Source: Tipula vernalis (taxonomy: Eukaryota > Arthropoda > Insecta > Diptera > Tipulidae). Taken from it: a stretch of 64,000 nt of DNA. How positions within the stretch are numbered: the stretch's first letter is position 1; every line of letters starts with the position of its first letter. Where the stretch lies: positions 134,872,326-134,936,325 of the forward strand of contig OY282558.1 in assembly GCA_958295665.1 (NCBI GenBank), written 5' to 3'. A program made the position numbers and the translations under genes. Shown here one piece after another: positions 57,429 to 64,000 of this stretch. Under the pieces are notes generated by a model. It searched no databases and was not told the DNA's origin. It was given only the letters and a program-made list of their open reading frames with translations.

Positions 57429-57450
57429 AAAATATTCAAATAGTGAAGAT

Positions 57451-57691
57451 TATATCGTCGTATCCAAATAAGAGTATTACATCTGCAAATCATTAATTGT
57501 TTGGAGGGGCGCCTCACGTTTTTAATGTTAAATTTGGCTTAATTTTTTTTTAAATAAAATTCTTGCCACACTTTGTGGAAAGGATTTTATTTAAAAAAAA
57601 TTAAGCCGAAATTAAGTTTAACAACTTTAAAGCTTCTTCAAAAAATGAGCGATTTGTAGATGTAATACTCTTATTTGGACACGACGATATA
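57451..57691. mobile_element. Hairpin MITE nested in the inverted-repeat element
   Basis: 241 bp, almost entirely palindromic. The outer arms tatatcgtcgtatccaaata (from 57451) and, on the other strand, tatatcgtcgtgtccaaata (from 57691) differ by one base, and pairing continues inward through agagtattacatct and a second pairing block (ggcttaattttttttaaat-like). TA occurs at both ends. It begins 22 bp after the stop codon of the ORF, so it does not break it. Confidence 0.85.
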
Positions 57692-58231
57692 ACATGTAAA
57701 TTTTAACCGTATAAATATCTTTAAATTTCTATCCTTGTTTTGTAATAAATTTTTTTACTGTCAATATTTTTTGTTTTAAATTTAATTTTGAATCACAAAA
57801 ACGAGTGAAAAAATTAACCTGGAAAAATTAAATAAAATCGAGTTTTGTAAGAGGACGAAAAATCTACCATTCGATTTTTGACATTGTCATACTTAAACGT
57901 ATTTTGCACGAAAACGAAAAATTTTGCTAGCGCAAGTTTTTAGTATGTTCAATAGAATTAAAGGACGTAAAATTTAAAAAAAAAAAAATTGGACGATCAT
58001 TGAGAAAATTTTTTTTTCCTTTTATAGCCATAAACACAACATCATGTTCATCATTTTTCTCAAAATTTGACACCTTGTATTTTAAACAACAACAACAACA
58101 AAAACAACAAAAAATCACGTTCTAAAAATATTTTTTTTTTTATCAAGACTACAAATTCAAAACATGAAAATCATAAAATTAAAACATGACTTCCCAAAAT
58201 TCCCAAAATTTGTGATTTGACGTATTTTCCA

Positions 58232-58770
<539 letters not shown>

Positions 58771-59519
58771 GTGAGGTTATGCTAAAAACTTAAACAGAAA
58801 AAATATTGGGTTAATCGAAGATGGTTTAGAGGTCGCGACTTGAGCGCGAATTTCGATAAACACGGTATTTTTTTCAATTTTTCACATTCAAACGAATAGC
58901 AAAATGATTTAGAATTTTTTCTCAGCATACATCAAAATTGTGGTGAATAGAAGATATAATTACCTTTCCAAAACATCAAAGATATCAAAAATCGGTTAAC
59001 AAATGGCGATATTATTGTAAATTTTCGAAACTAATAAAAACTCAAATAAATATAATAAACGGTTTTTTTTAAATTCTGGATTTTATATTCAAAACTACAA
59101 AAAAATAAATAAATAAATAGCAATGACGTGTAACACACAAAGGAATATTTTATGATGTCATAAAAATCGCATGAGTCATAGGGACCTAACATAGTTGTGT
59201 TTTATGATGTCATTATGATTAATCTCAGTAGTTATTGTATTTAAATCCGCCTACCCTTTAATTATGACCTGCTATGGCCAATATGTTGCCAATATGCAAA
59301 TTAATTTCAGTTTAAATCCAAATCTCCTGAATAAAGGACACAAATTTGTAATAAATAAATCTAGTCCATTTAAGAGTTTTATTAATATTTTTAAGAAAGT
59401 GCTACTAAAATTGACCAAATGGCATCTAATTTACGGTTCACTACAGAAATGTATCTTCTTGGCCATGAGTACTGTCAAATTATTGGTGCTAATTACCCTC
59501 AAATAAGCAAGTGATGTGT

Positions 59520-61803
59520 CTTTTTTTTACAATCACCATACTGTAAAATTAACAATTCGTGAAAGTGCAGTTCTGAAAATCCAGGAACTGTCTATTTTTT
59601 GGTCAAAAGCACGAATCCCAGTGAAAAATGAACAACATTCCATTGAAAAATTGGAAAAATTGCATGATGAGTGGTAAAATCTCCTAAAGAATAAAAATAA
59701 ATCTTCAAAAGTTTACCGTGAAAGAGAAAATGCATTTAATAGTAAACTGGACGATATTTTTGATATCGCACATATCATTGCTTTGTCCGTGATGACCAGT
59801 GAAGACGATAAACGATTCCTCTTTTCGCAGCGTGAGAAAGGGCGTCCCGGATATTTGGCTGGAGCCAGACAATATGAAATTGATAGAGAAAAGCGGAAAT
59901 AGAAAAGCGGAAATCGGAACGTATTTAGGCAGAAAAAACCGTAAACGAAGATATCTTGAAGAAAAAAGTAAATCAATTCCAATAGAATCACAAGCATTAT
60001 TTTCGTCATCGGAGATTGACAGCGAAAGTATACCTGATAACGACATGAGCTTCGAAAATATTGATTTGCCTATTTGCCCGGGCTAAGCGCAGAAGGAGCC
60101 CCTAGAGGAAGCAAATGTTTTATTACTCCTAGAATATTGTCAGCTTTGGATAAATGGAAGATTTGTGATCGTGCAGCAATGCATTTAATCAGTGCCGTTA
60201 CGGAAAGTTTTGGATATTCTATTGATGAACTCGTTTTGAACCGAACAACACTGAGGTGTCTTCGTGAAACAAATAGAGTAGAAATAGCGGCATCAGTTAA
60301 GTCGACTTTCAAGTTTACAACAGGCTTAGTACATTGGGATGGAAAATTACTACCGGAGTTATCTGGAACGGAGACCGTGGATTGTTTGCCGGTGATTATT
60401 TCTCATATAGATGGAGAACAATTATTGGGCGTTCCCAAAATATCAAGATCAACTGGTTCGGAAATGGCGGAGGCGGTTTTCCAAAGCTTAATCGATTGGA
60501 GAGTAGCGACGACGATGTCGTGGCGGCTTGCTTCGATACCACATATTCAAATTCTGGAAGATTAAATGGAGCAGCTATTATAGTTTATAGAGCAGAAACT
60601 GGAACGAAGTTTATATAACTTCCTTGTCGACATCACATATGTGAAATTACATTGCATGCGGCAATTGAATCAAAAATAGGCAATACATCAGGAGTAAATG
60701 TTCCATTATTTGTAAGATTCAAGAATGACTGGAATTCCTTGAATAAAGATAATTTCAAAGCAGGCATAGATGATCCTAACGTTCATATTATACAATTAAA
60801 TGATGTGAAAGCGGAATTAGCGGGTTTTTGTAAGAACGAATTGGCAAAGGAACATGCTCGGGATGATTACAAAGAATTATTTGAAATCACACTAATTTTT
60901 TTGGGCATGATACCAAATGAAAATGTCCGTTTCTGTCTGCCAGGGCCTATGCATCATGCTCGCTGGATGTCCAAAGTCATTTATGTGTTGAAATTATTTT
61001 TCTTTCATGAAGAATTTAAGTTAACAGCACAAGAACAGAAGAATTTATGGTACATTTGCATTTTTGTCGTACGATTTTATGTGAAAATTTGGTTTCATTG
61101 CACCAAAGCTGGATTTGAACTATTTACGAGATATTTATTTCTACAAAACAAATGATAAAAGTTGGCGATGGCTGTACTAAATAAAATGTGTGGTTATTTG
61201 TGTTATTTGTCCGACGAAAGCATCGCTTTCTCTTTTTTCGATGAAAACGTCTCTAGTGCAGAGAAAAGAAGAATAGTGAAACAGTTGAATATGATGAGGG
61301 ATGTAGAGACCGAGTCTACTCGTAGTAAGCGCGTCGAGTTGAAAATTGATGATGTGAAAACATTCATTACGAATCAACTGGCAGATTTTGTTACACCAAA
61401 CACTGGCGATTTTTTTAAACGGTTCAAGAATTCCACAGATTTATTAAACAAAGATCCGGATATGTGGCCTCAGGATGATAATTTCAAGAAAGGAATGAAG
61501 ATTATTAGTCAAATAAAAGACGTAAATGATATTGCAGAACGTGGTGTTAAGTTAATACAAGATTATAATAAGAAATTAACAAAAAATGAAGGTGAAATGC
61601 AGTATTTACTACAAGTCGTAAAATACTACACACAGAAGTTTCCAATCCATACCAATACATCCTTAATGGGTAGAAGATCATCCTACTTTGATTATTTTCA
61701 TGAGTGTGAAGTTTATGCTAAAAAAATAACAAAAAATTACACTGTTAAATTAGCTATTTTCCAATCGGAATTTAAATTATATGAAAATTTAAATTTTTTG
61801 TAA
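59520..61803 (+). pseudogene. DNA transposase remnant of unclear superfamily
   Basis: About 700 codons of plus-strand coding similarity spread over several frames. The N-terminal part has ESAVLKIQELSIFWSKARIP and NSKLDDIFDIAHIIAL; the middle (60074-60565) has LDKWKICDRAAMHLISAV and LVHWDGKLLPELSG. A likely first catalytic Asp is in AACFDTTYSNSG (about 60520-60560). CRHHICEITLHAAI (60630-60655) contains a Cys-x2-His. LPGPMHHARWMSK (about 60945) contains the Arg-Trp pair, and LCYLSDESIAFSFFDE the possible acidic third site. Asp, CxxH, RW and Glu in this order recall hAT-like RNase-H-fold transposases, but the wording differs from ordinary hAT. Stops or frameshifts lie near 59676, 59902, 60085, 60480, 60618 and 61155. 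The last 104 bp recur inverted at 62975-63077. Confidence 0.7.
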
Positions 61804-63077
61804 TTTTGGATTTTTAGTACCACCAAACAGATTCTTTGCATCAGAAAACAGGTTCTTTTCATCCTTTTCAGATAGCTGGACCATCTGTTTATTTCGTTAA
61901 CCAAAAGCATCCAATTGTATTGAAAATTACTATATTTCAGATAATTTAAAAGTTGACTGAATTTTGATGGTTTAAATTATTATTTAGCGCCGATCATGGA
62001 AATGTACCGAAGGCCCCGCACACTTCTTAGAATAGCTAAGCCAAATAGCGGTCAATGTCACAAACCCAATCCAATTATGATGAACTATAATATATTTCAC
62101 AGATTTTGGAATTTTTAATAATTTTCCATTATTTTAAAAGTTTTATATCGCCGACTGCAGAGATGTCCACAAGGTCTTGCCTATATTTTCAAATAACTTG
62201 ACCATATTCCAGTCTACGTGGTAAATCTTATCCGATTGTGATGAACTATACTATACTTCACAGAATTTAGAATTTTTAATAATTTTATTGGTTCAAAAAT
62301 GGTTGTATTTCTGATCAGAGAAATGTCCACAAGGTTTGGCCTATATTTTTGGATAAATTGGCCATATGGTAGTCTACATGGGCAACCTTATCCAATTGTG
62401 ATGAGCTATATGTACTATACTTCACAGTATTTAGAATTTTTAATAATTTTATTTTTTTTATAAATTGTTGTATCTCCAATCACAGAGATGTCCACAAAGT
62501 CTTGCCTATATTTTTAGATAACTTGGCCATATGGTAGTCTACATGAAGTATATACTGTGAAGTATAGTATAGTTCATCACAATTTGATAAGGTTGACCAC
62601 GTAGACTGGCACATGGTCAAGTTATCCGAAAATATGGGCAAGACCTTGTGGACATCTCTGCGGTCAGCGATATAAAACTTTTAACATAATGGAAAATTAT
62701 TAAAAATTCCAAAAACTGTGAAATATATTATAGTTCATCATAATTGGATCGGCTTTGTGACATTGACCGCTATATGGCCTAGCTATTCTAAGAAATGTGC
62801 GGGGCCTTCGGGACATTTCCAATATTTTTAAATTATCTAAAATATAGTAATGTTCAACACAATTGGATGCTTTTGGTTAACGAGAAAAAGAGATGGTCCA
62901 GCTATCTGAAAAGGATGAAAAGAACCTATTTTCTGATGCAAAGAATCGTTTGGTGGTACTAAAAAACCAAAATTACAAAAAATTTAAATTTTCATATAAT
63001 TTAAATTCCAATTGGAAAATTGCTAACTTAACAGTGTAATTTTTTGTTATTTTTTTTAGCATGAACTTCACACTCAT
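61700..63077. repeat. Long palindrome containing tandem 160-bp units
   Basis: The left arm (61700 to about 62263) pairs with the right arm (about 62560-63077). The arms share, in reverse order, atgagtgtgaagtt, aaattacactgttaa, ggtggtact, ggccccgcac, cggtcaatgtcac and cagagatgtccacaaggtct. The spacer holds two further copies of a unit starting cagaga(a)tgtccacaa (62158, 62316, 62483; periods 158 and 167 bp). The outermost 100 bp of the left arm is the 3' end of the transposase gene. Similarity between arms is high but not perfect. Confidence 0.9.
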
Positions 63078-64000
63078 ATCTTCTTAACCTTAATTTTTGT
63101 ATTATTATTTTAATTATTTCATAAATTTGTATTTGTAAGGTTATGAGAAATAAATAAATAAAAAAATAAATAGTGGTCACAATTTGAAAGTGTTATTGAA
63201 AGTGAAACTTAGTATTTAGTGGTGCGAGTTTCGAGTAATATTAAAGAGAAAATACAATATAGTCAATCCGCAGTGTTGTAATCCTTTTAACATAAAAAAT
63301 CACAAAAGCCTTAAAAATAAATCTGGAGCTGTTAGTCGAAAATATGAAAAATTTTCTAAACCGCGAAATAACTGGCAAAAGATAGCATTTGTTAGATAGT
63401 AGTTCAACCTTTAAAACAAGTGTTACACGTGTTTGGAGGGGGGGGGCTAGTTTAGCCGATAATATGGAATATGGTGTTTGTAGTAAAAAAAGTAAGGTTA
63501 TATAAATCACACAATAATATCATTTCAAGTATTTGGGTACATACAAATGGAAAATTTGGAGTCTTCGGGTTTAGCAGTGATTGGCTGCTACAAACTGTAA
63601 GCCTTAGGCGACGAACTAATATTTGGAACGCCTAAATCTTTCAATAAATAAATTAAAAATCAAACCACTTGATGGTGAATATTCTATTTATTATTTAGTA
63701 ACGTTGAAAATTTAATTAATTTCCGCCCATTACAATTTTCTACTCACTTAAGGTCTTCTTCGTACGACTTCTCCTAACAAATTTTTTCACAAAATTCAAA
63801 ACCAAACAAAAAGACCAAACCGTATGCCATAACTAAATTATTGGCTGTCAACTCTCTACTTGGTGTTTTTTGTACTTCTTGGGCCGGGAAATTTCGGTTG
63901 CGGAAAAGTCTCGCTGTCCGCAACAATCCTTAATATTTATGACGACGTTTCGATAAATTTCTTATCATCTTCAGGACTATATGATTTTAACAATATATAA
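63078..64000. other. Intron sequence at the right edge
   Basis: AT-rich, with a nine-G run at 63439. No exon of the receptor gene is seen. A hammerhead-like word on the minus strand at 63941-63976 is listed separately. Confidence 0.4.
63941..63976 (-). ncRNA. Possible hammerhead-ribozyme-like core (partial)
   Basis: On the minus strand the sequence reads CTGAAGA, then TGATAAGAAATTTATC, which can form a 5-bp stem (GATAA/TTATC), then GAAAC followed by GTC. CTGANGA-stem-GAAA is the conserved core of hammerhead ribozymes such as those in Penelope-like elements. An unpaired T follows CTGAAGA, and the 5' cleavage-site strand would lie beyond or at the window edge. Only part of the structure is therefore visible and the match may be fortuitous. 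Confidence 0.25.

Noticed and set aside
59264..59506. 80-codon plus-strand open frame upstream of the transposase remnant
   Set aside because: No motif or conserved wording; may be a spacer of the transposon but cannot be supported as a gene.

Overview
The window looks like AT-rich intronic DNA of a higher insect, most likely a brachyceran fly. That is inferred from the mix of Ty3/gypsy, BEL/Pao, copia, piggyBac, PIF/Harbinger, mariner and pogo sequences and from fly-like splice signals; no species marker is visible. The only host protein-coding sequence I can support is a chain of five plus-strand exons (3667-3783, 4047-4225, 24597-24746, 33080-33259, 48805-48943). Their splice sites and reading phases join perfectly into 255 codons. 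They encode part of an extracellular GAIN-type domain that ends in a GPS motif, as in polycystin-1-like proteins or adhesion GPCRs. The GPS keeps its four cysteines and tryptophan but lacks the His-Leu-Ser/Thr autoproteolysis triad. The gene starts before the window and continues past it. Its introns are about 0.26, 20.4, 8.3, 15.5 and more than 15 kb, and they are filled with mobile elements.

Layout. 0.36-2.7 kb: broken Ty3/gypsy pol (-). 5.7-9.3 kb: a PIF/Harbinger element with both ends and a broken transposase, a pogo-type MITE and a broken piggyBac. 15.6-23 kb: a degenerate minisatellite, a retro-pseudogene of a SAFB-type RNA-binding protein, a probable LTR split by an internally deleted mariner, and a decayed gypsy-group gag-pol (-). 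26.4-27.5 kb: a 7-bp satellite. 27.5-32.7 kb: BEL/Pao debris, including an envelope-like scrap. 33.8-39.6 kb: minisatellites, MITE-like repeats and a dead pogo/Tigger transposase. 39.9-45.7 kb: a complete but dead copia element, with LTRs, target duplication and a tRNA-half-type primer site, inside a palindromic repeat locus and carrying a MITE in one LTR. 45.8-47.2 kb: an 8-bp satellite followed by a long hairpin.

After the GPS exon come mariner-type remnants (49.7-50.9 kb). Next is an apparently intact 4530-bp Mag-lineage Ty3/gypsy element (51226-55755) with identical 159-bp LTRs, a 5-bp target duplication, a tRNA-Ser-type primer site and one uninterrupted 1317-codon gag-pol reading frame. 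The right end holds an inverted-repeat element with a small Cys-containing ORF and a nested hairpin MITE, a 470-bp (TA)n tract, a broken transposase of unclear superfamily with CxxH and RW motifs, and a long palindrome that re-uses the end of that transposase gene.

There is no operon-like cooperation here. The biology is a large interrupted receptor gene whose introns have gained several layers of nested elements. The copia LTR split by a MITE, the LTR split by a mariner and the recent Mag insertion give relative ages. I saw no CRISPR array, tRNA or rRNA gene.
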